36,855 nt of DNA from Pelotomaculum isophthalicicum JI (GCF_029478095.1 NZ_JAKOAV010000034.1:1-36855); one strand, 5' to 3'; positions 21,941 to 31,913 are shown, counted from the stretch's first letter. The notes: generated by a model from the sequence alone, not told the origin. Made by a program: numbers and translations.

Positions 21941-22189
21941 TTATGTATTGTCCACGAGCTTGGTAATCATTTTGGCCAAAGCCTTCTTTTCCCCTTCCTC
22001 GCCTACTTCCCATAATTCTTTCAGCAATCGCTGTTCTCTGTTGGCGGGGTCCAAATTATTCGCTAAGAAATCCCCAATCCGGTAAGCGAATTTATCTACA
22101 GTCTCATCAGACATGCCTACTAAATCCGCGGTTTTTACCGCTGTGCCCAAGGCCTTTTTCCAGGTATTCCAAGACATATCCGCTTCCAT
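21941..22189 (-). CDS. DUF3243 protein (YmfJ-like)
   Basis: 82 residues from the ATG at 22189, which has GGAGG 7 bases upstream; a GTG two codons earlier is closer than usual. The segments SWNTWKKALGTAVKTAD, FAYRIGDFLANNLDPANREQ and RLLKELWEVGEEGEKKALAKM match the DUF3243 family, of which Bacillus subtilis YmfJ is the best-known member. The family is short, helical and found across endospore formers; its function is unknown. It lies just downstream of addA, about 50 bp from its end, and is likely in the same leftward transcript. Confidence 0.8.
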   Translation of the reverse strand: MEADMSWNTWKKALGTAVKTADLVGMSDETVDKFAYRIGDFLANNLDPANREQRLLKELWEVGEEGEKKALAKMITKLVDNT

Positions 22190-22241
22190 ACACACACCTC
22201 CACGATTGTTTTAACGTAATTGATAAAAATATTTTATCCGG

Positions 22242-25200
22242 TCAACAACATCTTATTCCCAAACCTAAATTAAACAGGTACAAATACTTTTCCTTTACCT
22301 TCCTCCCATAGATATTCTCTATGGCTCTGGCATAGAGGTTCAACTGGCCGCGATAGCGCGCCGTTACCTGCTCAAGCTGGTCTTTGTTGATCCGGTCGGT
22401 CTTGTAATCTAATAACAACATACCGTCACCTTCATCAACCAGGCAGTCAATGATACCCTGTACCAACACTACCTTACTGGAATCTCCGGCAAGTCCGGGA
22501 TAGATTTCACTGACCGGCAGCGCCAAGGTAAAAGGAAGTTCCCTGAATACTTTTTTTCCGGAAATCACACGTTTGCCCAGAGGTGACTCAAAGAAAGACG
22601 TGATTCCCTCTACCGGCACAGAATCCGCCTGCTCAAATGTCAACAGTTCCATTTCGGTCATCAACGCTACCTGCTTTTTGATCGCAGTGAAGTCCGCGAC
22701 ATCTGCCAAATCAAGATTTTGCATCACCAGATGTAGGGCTGAACCCGCTTCAGCGGCAGTTAAACCACGCTCCCCCTGCATGAAAACCGGTCGCTTGCCA
22801 ATAGCCGGGCGATAATCCGCGAAGGAGGCCTCATCTTCCACAATCTGCGGGTCAAACCTGCGCTTCAAGTCAGTTACTGATGACTTTGCCGCGCAGCCGG
22901 TCAGCCCCAGATCGGGATATTTCCATTCCAACCGGCTTTTTACAACCCCGACAAACTCGCTGTCCGTATCTACCGGCTCCATCCGGCGGACTTTATTTAA
23001 TAATTCGCTTTCGGGTTGCTTTCGCAATCCTGAAGCGGCGCCTCCATCTTCGAAGAACACCGCCCAGCGTGAGAAGTCGCCCGCCACCGCTGCCGGCGGC
23101 TGCTCGTCACACAGCGCCAATTCTCTGATTTTCACGCCGTCCCGGTGGCGGGCAAGAGCCGGAACCAGCCAGTCCAGACAAGTATTCGCACCGGCCAACT
23201 CCCCGTCCGGCAAAGCCCACCCCTCCACTGCCACGGGACCGCACCACCGGCGAACATTAACGGGGAGATTGCGGACAGAGCCCACCAGAATCAACTTCTC
23301 CCGCGCCCTGGTCATGGCCACGTAAAGAATTCTTAACTCCTCAGCCAAAGCTTCCATTTTTAACTCCTGCTTGATTGCATGCTTGGCTATCGTAGGATAA
23401 GTAATTCTTTTTTCCACGTCAATCAACTGCGGCCCCAGTCCCAGATTTTTATGCAAAAGCATCGTTTTATTCAGGTCTTTCAGGTTGAATTTTTTGCCTA
23501 ATCCAGCCACGAAGACCACCGGAAACTCCAGGCCCTTGCTTTTATGTATACTCATCAGCCGCACAACATTATCCTTTTCATTCAAGGCCCGCGCCGCCCC
23601 CAAGTCGCGGCCGCCGTCCCGCACGCGCTCAATAAACCGGAGGAAGAGAAACAGCCCTCGAAACCCTGTAGTCTCATACTGCTGCGCCCGCTGGTGCAGC
23701 GCCCGCAAATTAGCCTGCCGCTGCCCGCCGCCGGGCAGCCCGCCGACAAAATCGTAGTATCCTGTCTCCCGGTAGAGTGTCCAGATCAACCCGGCCAGTG
23801 TTCCCTGCCTGGCGGCTGTGCGCCACCTGTCCAAATTTTCCAGAAAACCTGTCAAACGTTCCGAAATTGCCCCCTTCTTCAACGCCGCGGCGGATACCAC
23901 CGCGTCAAAAAAATCACCCTGGCGGCGGCAAAGCCTGACTTGCGCCAGTTCTCCGGCGTTGAACCCGACCACAGGGGACCGTAATACTCCAGCCAACGGC
24001 ACATCCTGACGCGGGTTGTCGATCACTTTTAATAGAGAGAGAACGGTTTCAACCTCAGTCGCCTCAAAATAGCCGGTGGCCAGTTCGGCGTAGGCCGGCA
24101 CCCCCTTCCGCCGGAATTCTTCCAGGAAGGTGTTGGCGTAACCGGTGGTGGCGCGTAAAAGCACTACTACGTCACGGTAAGTTGCCGGGCGGTATTTTTT
24201 CTGATCGTTGTCGTAGATTAGCATTCCCGCCCCTTTCACCGGCTTATTCCCAACAATTTCCTCAACCCTGGACGCCACCAGGCGGGCTTCCATTTGTACC
24301 GCGTCCAGGTCCGCTTCGGGGTCTCCATAGTCATCCAGCTTTTCATTTCCGGAGCCTTCCGGCGGGATAACATCTGCTTCGGGGTATTCGGCCTGTTTAC
24401 CGCGTTCAATCAAATATAATTCCACCACCTCGTCCCCTGCCGCCACATCAGCGGCAATCACAGGATAATCAGCGCCGTAAACCAGCTCGGCCCTGTGATC
24501 ATATGTCAACTCGCTGACCACGGGAGACATCAACTGGCGAAAAACAAAGTTCACGGCGTCAACCACTCCACGGCGGCTGCGAAAATTTCTGGCCAAATCA
24601 ATTCTGTGCTCCGGTCCGCCCGGCTGCGACGGATAATTAGAGTATTTATCCAGGAAGAGGCCGGGATCAGCCAGCCGGAAGCGGTATATGCTTTGTTTGA
24701 CATCCCCCACCATAAACAAATTCGGGTTCGCTTCACCCTGCCGTGACACAAGCTGTAGTATTGCCTCTTGAACTGCGTTTGTATCCTGGTATTCGTCAAC
24801 GAGCACTTCCACAAACCGCTGCCGCAGTTCCAGCGCCACTTCCGACGGCGCTGGCCCATCCGGCCCGGCGGTTGACAAAATCTGCAGGCAGTAGTGTTCC
24901 AAATCGTTGAAATCAACCAGCCCGTTAATCGTTTTAGCTTTTCTATAAGCCTCGTCAAAATCCCGCGCCAGATCCGTCAATTCCGCTATTAACGGTGCGA
25001 CAGCGCGCAAATCGGCGCAATACTCTTCCGGAAGGCGGGAGAAATAATCATCTTTAAGATTCTTAATTTGTTTTTTCACATTATCACGTAAAGCAGTCAC
25101 TTGCTTCTTTAAACCATCATCAACGCCTGGATCTCTTACTCCCTTCAATCTGCCGAAACTAATCGTGTTTATGAGCGAATAAAGGCCGGCCCAGCTCACG

Positions 25201-26081
25201 TCCGCTGAACAAGCCCGGGCCAGGCTGAGCGCCGCGTCACGGTCAGACTCAAGGGTGTCTATGTATGCATGCGGGCCGCCTGCCTTGCCGGCCAGCCGGA
25301 CAGCCAGGTCAAGCGCTGAGACAATCCCGGCCAGCTCAAGCGCTATCGCCTTCTTTAAGGATGCGCTCCAGGGGAGTTGGTCAAATGCGATGTCCTCCGG
25401 CACGTCGAAACCCGCCGCCAGTTTTTCCAGCCATTCTGCCGGTTGAGGCGTGCTGCGGGCAAACCGGTATATCTCCAGGACAAGTTCTTGTAAATCCGCG
25501 TCGTCCCTCTTCCCTCCATAACAGTCAACCAGTGTGTTAAAGGGGAGGTTATCCCCCGCGCTGTAACGGCGCTCAAAAAGCTCTTCCAAAACCTCCACCT
25601 GGATTAAAGCAGCTTCGGTTTCATCAGCCACCCGGAAGGCCGGGTCCAGGTCAATCCGGTAAAAATGCTGGCGAATAACATCCAGGCAAAAAGAGTGGAT
25701 GGTGCCGATGCAGGCGTGGTTGATTAGTGACATCTGCCGGCTTAAATGTTTTGACCCCGGGTATTCGTCTATTTTCGCGGCAAGCGCGCGGCCAATGCGC
25801 TCTCTCATTTCAGCCGCCGCGGCGTTGGTAAAAGTCAACACCAGCAAGCGGTCTACATCGGCCTGCGCCGTCAGGTCGGTAATCCGGCGAATGATCCGCT
25901 CCACCAGCACCGCTGTTTTGCCGGCGCCGGCGGCGGCCGCCACCAGCAAATTGCCGGTGCGGCTGTTCACGGCTTCAAGTTGCTCTGCCGTCCATTCCTT
26001 CTTGCTTGTTCGTTCAACTTTCGCATCCGTCAAATGGCGCTCCCTGCCCTCAGATTGCTCTTGCGGTCCGCTGTCATTCAC
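22242..26081 (-). CDS. addA: ATP-dependent helicase/nuclease subunit A
   Basis: 1279 residues from a GTG at 26081, chosen for GGGAGGTGA just upstream inside the addB tail; it overlaps the end of addB by 8 bases. The UvrD/RecB-type helicase motifs are present: Q-motif TAEQLEAVNS, Walker A AAAAGAGKTAVLV, Walker B VLVDEYQDTNAVQ, GDVKQSIYRFRLADP (motif III), motif V/VI regions around VVFVAGL and LRILYVAMTRAREKL. The C-terminal RecB-like nuclease carries GMLLLDYKTDR (DYKTD). AddA with AddB resects double-strand breaks to Chi in Firmicutes. The length is normal for AddA. Confidence 0.95.
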   Translation of the reverse strand: MNDSGPQEQSEGRERHLTDAKVERTSKKEWTAEQLEAVNSRTGNLLVAAAAGAGKTAVLVERIIRRITDLTAQADVDRLLVLTFTNAAAAEMRERIGRALAAKIDEYPGSKHLSRQMSLINHACIGTIHSFCLDVIRQHFYRIDLDPAFRVADETEAALIQVEVLEELFERRYSAGDNLPFNTLVDCYGGKRDDADLQELVLEIYRFARSTPQPAEWLEKLAAGFDVPEDIAFDQLPWSASLKKAIALELAGIVSALDLAVRLAGKAGGPHAYIDTLESDRDAALSLARACSADVSWAGLYSLINTISFGRLKGVRDPGVDDGLKKQVTALRDNVKKQIKNLKDDYFSRLPEEYCADLRAVAPLIAELTDLARDFDEAYRKAKTINGLVDFNDLEHYCLQILSTAGPDGPAPSEVALELRQRFVEVLVDEYQDTNAVQEAILQLVSRQGEANPNLFMVGDVKQSIYRFRLADPGLFLDKYSNYPSQPGGPEHRIDLARNFRSRRGVVDAVNFVFRQLMSPVVSELTYDHRAELVYGADYPVIAADVAAGDEVVELYLIERGKQAEYPEADVIPPEGSGNEKLDDYGDPEADLDAVQMEARLVASRVEEIVGNKPVKGAGMLIYDNDQKKYRPATYRDVVVLLRATTGYANTFLEEFRRKGVPAYAELATGYFEATEVETVLSLLKVIDNPRQDVPLAGVLRSPVVGFNAGELAQVRLCRRQGDFFDAVVSAAALKKGAISERLTGFLENLDRWRTAARQGTLAGLIWTLYRETGYYDFVGGLPGGGQRQANLRALHQRAQQYETTGFRGLFLFLRFIERVRDGGRDLGAARALNEKDNVVRLMSIHKSKGLEFPVVFVAGLGKKFNLKDLNKTMLLHKNLGLGPQLIDVEKRITYPTIAKHAIKQELKMEALAEELRILYVAMTRAREKLILVGSVRNLPVNVRRWCGPVAVEGWALPDGELAGANTCLDWLVPALARHRDGVKIRELALCDEQPPAAVAGDFSRWAVFFEDGGAASGLRKQPESELLNKVRRMEPVDTDSEFVGVVKSRLEWKYPDLGLTGCAAKSSVTDLKRRFDPQIVEDEASFADYRPAIGKRPVFMQGERGLTAAEAGSALHLVMQNLDLADVADFTAIKKQVALMTEMELLTFEQADSVPVEGITSFFESPLGKRVISGKKVFRELPFTLALPVSEIYPGLAGDSSKVVLVQGIIDCLVDEGDGMLLLDYKTDRINKDQLEQVTARYRGQLNLYARAIENIYGRKVKEKYLYLFNLGLGIRCC

Positions 26082-29000
26082 CGTGCTCACCTCCCAGGAT
26101 TTCAGCCAACTTACTCCACACGACATCTTTCTTTACCGGCGATATAAGACGGTAGGCGTTCCCTTCCACCAATTCGTCAAACTGGCAGACGGCGCGAAAG
26201 AGGCAGTGCTGACACGAACGGAAATTTCCCTGGCGATAAGGAGCGATATCCACCACACCGTTGATAATGTCGTTCCCGGCGGAAAATAATTGCAAGCGCA
26301 GGTAAGCCCGCAGCAATTCAAACTGCTGTCCGGTGAGTACTGCGGACCGGGCGGCAAAACCACCGTCTCTCTTTAACCGTACCGGGATCAGGTCAGATGC
26401 GTCCGACAGTCCGCTGTCCATCATCCTGACAACAGCCGGGTCGGCTAACAGCATACCTTCCATCTTCATTTGCCTGAGAATTCTTTTTTCCAGTTCCTCG
26501 TCCGGGGGAATTTCACCGCTGGTTTTGATTAGCGGGTCGTCAAGGCTGAAATAAAAAACCGCGCCAGGCAGGCATGGACCGCCCGCCAGCTTGTCCGCCT
26601 GCCGCATCGCCACTTCCAGGTAAGTCAATAGCTGCAGTTTCAAGCCGTGAAAGATATCCGACAGGTTTATGGTCACCCGTCCTGATTTGTAATCAATCAC
26701 CCGCAGGTAGATCCCGGCATCGCTGCGGGCGGCGTCAACGCGGTCAATCCGGCCGGTTACCGCCATCTCACCGCCGTCGGGGAGAATAAAGATTACGGCA
26801 GGCAATTCACCCTCCGGCCCGAAAGACAGTTCCAGTCCAACCGGGCGAAATTTCCCCCGCCGGGCGTGCTCCGACAGCACCAGCGCCGCGCGCTGCACGG
26901 TGCGCTTGATCTTCCCTGTAAGGTAGCGCCGCCGGGCGGAACTGAGCAGTATTTCACTCTGCAGCCTGGGGGCTAGATAGTCCACCACTTCTCCGGCCAA
27001 CTTGCGGCAGTCTTTTTGGCTTAGTTCACCCCAGTCCAATCCGATTTCATGGACACGGTCCCCGTAAAGCTTTAACGCCGCATGGAAAAATTGTCCCAGG
27101 TCCGGGGCGCCCAGCCGGAAAACGGCCCGGTCCCGCAGCCGCAAGCCCTGTGAGAGGAAATGGGCAAAGGGACAGGAACGGAATTTTTCTATACCGGAAA
27201 CGCTGGTCCTCAGCGGCTGCCCGTACAGGAGTTTCGCGGCGCCGGGAGCAAGCCTGTCTTCCTGATTGTTATAAAATAGTCCGGATAGCGCGCGGACACA
27301 TTCTTCGCGCCGCTCTCCCCGCGCAAACCAGTTGTATACGTCCCACCATATGGTGTTTAAGGAGCGCCCAGCCTTGGCTTCCCTTATTTGAGCGGCCAGG
27401 TAGGACAAGCAGCGGTCAGGGTTTGAAATAAACTCCATGTCTTCAGTGCCGGCGGTGTTGGGCTCCACCGCCCAAACCCTCTCCTCAACACCAGGTAAAA
27501 GTTCTCTAACCCGCGCTATCACCGGTGAAGGCATATTCGCCCCGCCTTCATCGTCCGCTAATGGGTAACTGAGAACCAAACGCTCTGATGAGCGGGTTAG
27601 GGCAATATAAACCAGGTATTGTTCGTCAAATACTTTCCGCCGGACACCGGGAGACAAATGTAAGCCAATCGTTTGCAAGCATTCCTTTTCTGTTTCGGAC
27701 AGGACCCCCTGCCCCGTTATCCGGGCCGGCAGCACACCTTCATTAACGCCCATGATAAAAGAGGCGCGGGCTTCCGGGCTGCGGGAACGATCCAGGGAAC
27801 CGGCTACCACCTGGTCAAGTCCGGGCGGAATCAAACCCAGTCTCATACTCTCAAACCCGGAGTCCAGGACCGCGGCATAATCCAACGGCTTCAGCGCCTC
27901 CTCACCCAGTGTCTCCACTACCTGATCCAACAAGGCTGTCAGCATATCCCACACCTGGCTGTGTTCCCGGGCCACCTCCAGAAGACCCCGGGCTTCAGCC
28001 TGCCGGCTCCAGCTTTCCAGCATTTCGGAAACTTCTAGTTCAGACAAAAGATTAAATAACGCTATTGTCATTTCCCTTACATTACCGGCCTGCCGGACCG
28101 CCCGGTGGAAACCGGCCAGCGCGGCCGTCGCCGTCCTGCGGATCCGGTTGATTTCTTCTAATTCCCGGGCCTCGGTTGAGGAAACCTCAAGATCCTCTTC
28201 AAGCGTCAGCCGCCTACGGTACTCCCACGGTCTGGCATCAACCCAGCGGCTGCCCCGGATGCCGTGCGCGAGCACATAGTTTTCCAACAAATCAACTTCT
28301 TCCCTGGCAAGCGGGACGAGGTCGGTTTTAAGATAGCGAAATACCGGATCATAGGTCCAGTCTTTCACCACCACCTCAAGCGCCGAACGGACCAACTCAA
28401 CCAGGGGATGGCTCATCACGGGGCGCTTCCGGTCCACAAAAACAGGGATGCCGTGGTCGGCGAAAACGACAGATATAAGATGGTCATAAGCGTCCAGATC
28501 TCTCGTCAACACGACAATGTCACGGTAGCAGTAACCCTGGTCGCGGCACAAACGAATTATTTCCCGCGCCACCCCTTCCACTTCGGCCCGGCGGCTTGCC
28601 GCAGCCGCCAGCATCACCCCGTCGCCGGCGTTCTTGGCGGGGGTCGCCGGGTGGCGGAAAAAGTATTTTTCCAGATAAGCAATGGAGGAATTGTGGAACC
28701 GGCCTTTTTTTTGCTCAAGAGAGAGCGGGCGCTCAACAACTACTTGCTCACGGGCCGCTATTTCGCACAAAATATCGTAGGTCTCCCTTGAAGGGTAGAA
28801 TATGTCGTTTTCATTGAGGCTGCCACTCATCGCAGCCAAGTCGGCGCACAAGGTGACGTTTACCCGGCGGGATGAACGCATGAGAGCGGCCAACACCTGG
28901 TATTCCTGGGGTGTGAACCCTATGAAACCGTCCGCCCAAATTTCCGAATCCTTGATCGCCGCCGACTTTTCCAGACGGCCAGCCAACAGGCTGAGGTAGT

Positions 29001-29547
29001 CGTCCGGGTCGGTAAAACGGCCGGCCAAATGAGCTTCCAATTCACTATACAAAAGACAGAGGTCTTCAAGTTTGTCCGCCAGCAGGCTCTGGACTCCCTG
29101 AACACGCAGGGTATCCAAACCCGCAGCCAGATCTGCCGGCGAAATACAATATGTTTTCATTTCACCCAAAGTACGGGCCAGGGTGTCGGCAAAACCAGGC
29201 TGACCGGCCGCCCGTCCAAATACCTTTAAATTTTCCCGCCGCTGTTCCAGCAAGCGGCGCAGTACCATCCGCTTGCCAAGCTCACCGATATGCGCCCGGG
29301 CGGCGCCGCCCACTTCCAGCAGAACCCGGTAAGCCAAGCGCCGAAAACTAAGCACTTGGGCGCGGATAAAACCTTTCATCCCGGCAGAGGAGGCTAAAGC
29401 ATACTCTGTCTGGAACGTTGCCTGCTCCGGCACTAATAAAATCAGCGGGGGCCCGTCCGGCCTGGCCATTAGTTCTTGCCGGACGGCATCCAGGCAGGCG
29501 CGTGTTTTCCCTACCCCGGCCCTGCCGATAATAAAACGCAAAGTCAT
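26074..29547 (-). CDS. addB: ATP-dependent nuclease subunit B
   Basis: 1157 residues from the ATG at 29547, chosen for GTGAGGG 6 bases upstream; a 27-residue extension has no ribosome binding site. It begins MTLRFIIGRAGVGKTRACLD, a Walker A motif (GRAGVGKT) that closely resembles other AddB proteins. The C-terminal nuclease has IYLRVIDYKSG. Four Cys fit the [4Fe-4S] cluster of AddB: one in EKFRSCPFAHFL and three in NFRSCQHCLFRAVC (C-x2-C-x5-C). Helicase motifs are degenerate, as in the family. It is first in the addB-addA operon and is not preceded by an obvious promoter I can name. Confidence 0.95.
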   Translation of the reverse strand: MTLRFIIGRAGVGKTRACLDAVRQELMARPDGPPLILLVPEQATFQTEYALASSAGMKGFIRAQVLSFRRLAYRVLLEVGGAARAHIGELGKRMVLRRLLEQRRENLKVFGRAAGQPGFADTLARTLGEMKTYCISPADLAAGLDTLRVQGVQSLLADKLEDLCLLYSELEAHLAGRFTDPDDYLSLLAGRLEKSAAIKDSEIWADGFIGFTPQEYQVLAALMRSSRRVNVTLCADLAAMSGSLNENDIFYPSRETYDILCEIAAREQVVVERPLSLEQKKGRFHNSSIAYLEKYFFRHPATPAKNAGDGVMLAAAASRRAEVEGVAREIIRLCRDQGYCYRDIVVLTRDLDAYDHLISVVFADHGIPVFVDRKRPVMSHPLVELVRSALEVVVKDWTYDPVFRYLKTDLVPLAREEVDLLENYVLAHGIRGSRWVDARPWEYRRRLTLEEDLEVSSTEARELEEINRIRRTATAALAGFHRAVRQAGNVREMTIALFNLLSELEVSEMLESWSRQAEARGLLEVAREHSQVWDMLTALLDQVVETLGEEALKPLDYAAVLDSGFESMRLGLIPPGLDQVVAGSLDRSRSPEARASFIMGVNEGVLPARITGQGVLSETEKECLQTIGLHLSPGVRRKVFDEQYLVYIALTRSSERLVLSYPLADDEGGANMPSPVIARVRELLPGVEERVWAVEPNTAGTEDMEFISNPDRCLSYLAAQIREAKAGRSLNTIWWDVYNWFARGERREECVRALSGLFYNNQEDRLAPGAAKLLYGQPLRTSVSGIEKFRSCPFAHFLSQGLRLRDRAVFRLGAPDLGQFFHAALKLYGDRVHEIGLDWGELSQKDCRKLAGEVVDYLAPRLQSEILLSSARRRYLTGKIKRTVQRAALVLSEHARRGKFRPVGLELSFGPEGELPAVIFILPDGGEMAVTGRIDRVDAARSDAGIYLRVIDYKSGRVTINLSDIFHGLKLQLLTYLEVAMRQADKLAGGPCLPGAVFYFSLDDPLIKTSGEIPPDEELEKRILRQMKMEGMLLADPAVVRMMDSGLSDASDLIPVRLKRDGGFAARSAVLTGQQFELLRAYLRLQLFSAGNDIINGVVDIAPYRQGNFRSCQHCLFRAVCQFDELVEGNAYRLISPVKKDVVWSKLAEILGGEHGE

Positions 29548-29650
29548 GATTTTTCCCTCACTTATCCTCTGGCTCACTCGCTTTTTGAATAAGGCCGAAA
29601 ATAACCGCTTTTGTATACTCAAGGTCACTTATGGATAATTCCCTTAGCAA

Positions 29651-29675
29651 AAACAAAATCCTCCAAATGGAGGAT
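29651..29675 (-). terminator. Terminator of the thioesterase gene
   Basis: On the minus strand: a 7-bp stem ATCCTCC / GGAGGAT (arms 29658-29664 and 29669-29675) with loop ATTT, followed by TTTGTTTTT. It ends the 29746-30144 transcript before addB. Confidence 0.75.
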
Positions 29676-29745
29676 CAAATCCCACAAAAATGATACATTT
29701 ATTTTACCCTAATTGGTTAAACTGCCACAACCAAATTTTATCCGT

Positions 29746-30144
29746 CTATTGTTTTGCCGCTTTACTTTCCACACGCTTTATAAAACCAGACAACTCTATA
29801 ATGAAACGCTCATGTACACCGGTACCCACCAGGTCTACTTCATCCCGCACCTCAATATTAAACAAAAGCCGCTTACCGTTCACTTCCACCAGCCGGGAGG
29901 TGGCGGTCACATTCATGCCTATCGGGGTCGCGGCCAGGTGTTTGACATCAATTTTCGTTCCCACGGTGGTATACCCCGCGTCCAACAGCGGGTCAACCGA
30001 GGAAAGGGCGGCCTTTTCCATCAGTCCAATCAAAGCCGGAGTTGCAAACACGTTAACCGCACCGCTCCCGTAGGCCATAGCCGTGTTATCATTGTTTACT
30101 ACTATTGATGCTTTCCCTTCGATGCCAACCTGTAATCCACTCAT
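29746..30144 (-). CDS. Hot-dog fold thioesterase, FlK-like
   Basis: 132 residues from the ATG at 30144, preceded by GGGGAGG; the longer frame lacks such a site. It reads MSGLQVGIEGKASIVV, then VFATPALIGLMEKAALSSVDPLLDAGYTTVGTKIDVKHLAATPIGMNVTATS, the pattern of the fluoroacetyl-CoA thioesterase (FlK) branch: a helix with an M-E-x-A-A/C and a conserved G-T-x-x-x-x-x-H-x-x-x-x-P-x-G. The last strand region is GVHERFIIELSGF. Members split acyl-CoAs in many anaerobes. Substrate cannot be told from sequence. It is monocistronic. Confidence 0.8.
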   Translation of the reverse strand: MSGLQVGIEGKASIVVNNDNTAMAYGSGAVNVFATPALIGLMEKAALSSVDPLLDAGYTTVGTKIDVKHLAATPIGMNVTATSRLVEVNGKRLLFNIEVRDEVDLVGTGVHERFIIELSGFIKRVESKAAKQ

Positions 30145-30307
30145 ACAAATACCTCCCCGGCTCATTTTAAAATAATTAACAATTTTTAACGAATCAGAAG
30201 AATTACACATATTATATCATAATTTCATCATAGAATAACCTTGTGATATTATTTCTACTTGTTATATTTCATTTTCATTTTTGTTAAAATTTTCTACAAT
30301 TTTCATA

Positions 30308-30336
30308 TTGACACATTCTAAATATTCTGATAATAT
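30308..30336 (+). promoter_or_regulatory. Strong promoter for the 29-residue peptide
   Basis: TTGACA (30308-30313), a 17-base spacer and TAATAT (30331-30336), 47 bp before the ATG at 30383. There is no other gene within reach on this strand. Confidence 0.65.
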
Positions 30337-30382
30337 GATAATAAAAAATAATCTAAAATTTTCCGGGGAAGGGGGAACATTT

Positions 30383-30472
30383 ATGAAAGCCTTACTTGAT
30401 AAATCCAAAGAACAAAGTACGGCGGAACAAGAACAAATCGATGTTTACCTTGTACCCATTCTATTATACTAA
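30383..30472 (+). CDS. 29-residue peptide in its own transcription unit
   Basis: ATG at 30383 preceded by GGGGAAGGGGGAA, 29 codons, TAA at 30470-30472. The first part is charged (KALLDKSKEQSTAEQEQID) and the last nine residues are hydrophobic (VYLVPILLY). Not a recognised family. It has a near-consensus promoter upstream and a terminator whose stem starts 2 bases after the stop, so the RNA would hold this peptide alone. It may be a signalling peptide, a membrane-active small protein, or a leader; there is no exporter gene next to it. Confidence 0.55.
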   Translation: MKALLDKSKEQSTAEQEQIDVYLVPILLY

Positions 30473-30473
30473 G

Positions 30474-30503
30474 ACACCCGCGCGACGGCGGGTGTTCTTT
30501 CAT
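30474..30503 (+). terminator. Terminator after the small peptide gene
   Basis: An 8-bp stem (ACACCCGC 30474-30481; GCGGGTGT 30488-30495) followed by TCTTTCAT. It also lies 20 bp beyond the stop of the convergent kinase gene. Confidence 0.65.
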
Positions 30504-30515
30504 ATCGACAGATTT

Positions 30516-31913
30516 CTAAGCGTTACTTGTGTTCTGCCCTTCAACAGGCAGTTCAAAGGTAAAAGTACTGCCCTCGCCCACCTTGCTTTTAACCTGCACG
30601 CTGCCATGATGAACGTCGATAATGTGCTTTACGATAGACAAGCCGAGCCCGGTGCCTCCCTGCTCCCTCGAACGTGCTTTGTCCACGCGGTAAAAGCGCT
30701 CAAACACCCTGGGTATACTGTCCTCCGGAATACCGATGCCGTTATCCTGAACTTCAACTTTTACTTTGTTTCCATTTGACTGGGCGCTGACTTTAATCTT
30801 CCCGCCGTTTTGCGTATAACTCACCGCATTGTCGATTAAATTAATTAAAACCTGCCCGAGCATGTCGGGATCCCCGTGCACCGCCGGCAGTTTTTCAGGA
30901 AGGACAACTTCTATGTCCAAGTCCTTTTCCGCCGCGCGGGGTTTAAAGATTGCCACGGTACGCTCCATTAATTCGTGCATGGACACCGGTTGCCAGTCAG
31001 GCGCCACCTTATGGTCTTCAATTTTGGACAGGTTCAGCAATTCATCAATTAACCTGGTCAGCCGCTCCGACTCAACGTAGATGATTTCCAAAAAATGCTT
31101 GGTTGTCTGCGGGTCTTCCAGGGCGCCGTCCAGCAGTGTTTCCGTAAAACCCTTTATCGAAGTTAAAGGAGTCCGCAGCTCATGAGAGACGTTGGCCACA
31201 AACTCACTGCGCATTTCCTCTAATTTTTTCCTGCCGGTGAAATCCCTCAGCAGCGCCACCATCCCGCCTCCGTCAACACCAGTATCCCTGAGCGGGGTCA
31301 CTTGCACACGGAATAAACGAGGTTCAGGCGTCAAAAGCTGAATTTGTTTTTGTACCGGCCGCCCGGTTTCAAGAAATTGGTTCAGCAGCTTTTCAAAATC
31401 GCTGTTTCTGATCACTCTGCGAATGTTTTTACCTTTGCTGGCTTCCAGGGTAGTGCCGAAAAACTTTTCCACAATGGGGTTGACGAGTATTACGCGGCCC
31501 CAGTTGTCCATCGCGATGACCCCGTCACACATACTGGCCAGAATGGCCTGCACTTTATTTTTCTCTGAAATAACATCATCTATATTTTTTTTCAGCTCCC
31601 TGGCCAGGTAATTGATGGAGCGCGCCAAGTCACCGGTCTCATCCTGGGCAAAGATGCGTATCTCCTGCTCCAGATTTCCCCTGGCCATATCCTGGGCGAT
31701 ATAAGACATTTCCTCAATAGGGTTGATCAGACGCCTGTAGGTTATCCAGGCAAGTATTGCCGCGCTAACCAATACTAAAGCACCCATTTCCCAAAGAACG
31801 GGTTTATATAAAACATACAGCTGTGCCAAAGCTAAAAAAACCAGAAAGAGAAAAAAATAGCTGATTAATGGTCTCCATCCTATTCTAAGGAATGGTTTCG
31901 CAACGGTTAACAC
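30516..31913 (-). CDS. PhoR-like membrane sensor histidine kinase
   Basis: 465 residues. GTG start at 31913 with a poor, too close ribosome binding site (GGGTGGTAA). Two transmembrane helices at about 15-35 and 43-60 are split by only a few residues, so there is no extracellular sensor domain. Then HAMP (RRLINPIEEM), PAS (ILASMCDGVIAMDN), HisKA with phospho-acceptor His244 (FVANVSHELRTPLTSIKG), and HATPase_c with N, G1 and G2 boxes (NLIDNAVSYT, DNGIGIPE, GGTGLGLSI). It resembles PhoR kinases of Firmicutes. The likely partner is the receiver at 32341-32724, but a 427-bp gap separates them and that partner lacks a DNA-binding domain. Confidence 0.88.
   Translation of the reverse strand: MLTVAKPFLRIGWRPLISYFFLFLVFLALAQLYVLYKPVLWEMGALVLVSAAILAWITYRRLINPIEEMSYIAQDMARGNLEQEIRIFAQDETGDLARSINYLARELKKNIDDVISEKNKVQAILASMCDGVIAMDNWGRVILVNPIVEKFFGTTLEASKGKNIRRVIRNSDFEKLLNQFLETGRPVQKQIQLLTPEPRLFRVQVTPLRDTGVDGGGMVALLRDFTGRKKLEEMRSEFVANVSHELRTPLTSIKGFTETLLDGALEDPQTTKHFLEIIYVESERLTRLIDELLNLSKIEDHKVAPDWQPVSMHELMERTVAIFKPRAAEKDLDIEVVLPEKLPAVHGDPDMLGQVLINLIDNAVSYTQNGGKIKVSAQSNGNKVKVEVQDNGIGIPEDSIPRVFERFYRVDKARSREQGGTGLGLSIVKHIIDVHHGSVQVKSKVGEGSTFTFELPVEGQNTSNA

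Noticed and set aside
23544-23984. Long plus-strand frame opposite addA
   Set aside because: It lies wholly inside addA on the other strand, has no ribosome binding site, and its composition (Pro, Arg, Ser) is that of an antisense shadow of GC-rich codons.
28264-28791. 175-codon plus-strand frame opposite addB
   Set aside because: Antisense to a clear addB; no ribosome binding site or motif. Shadow.
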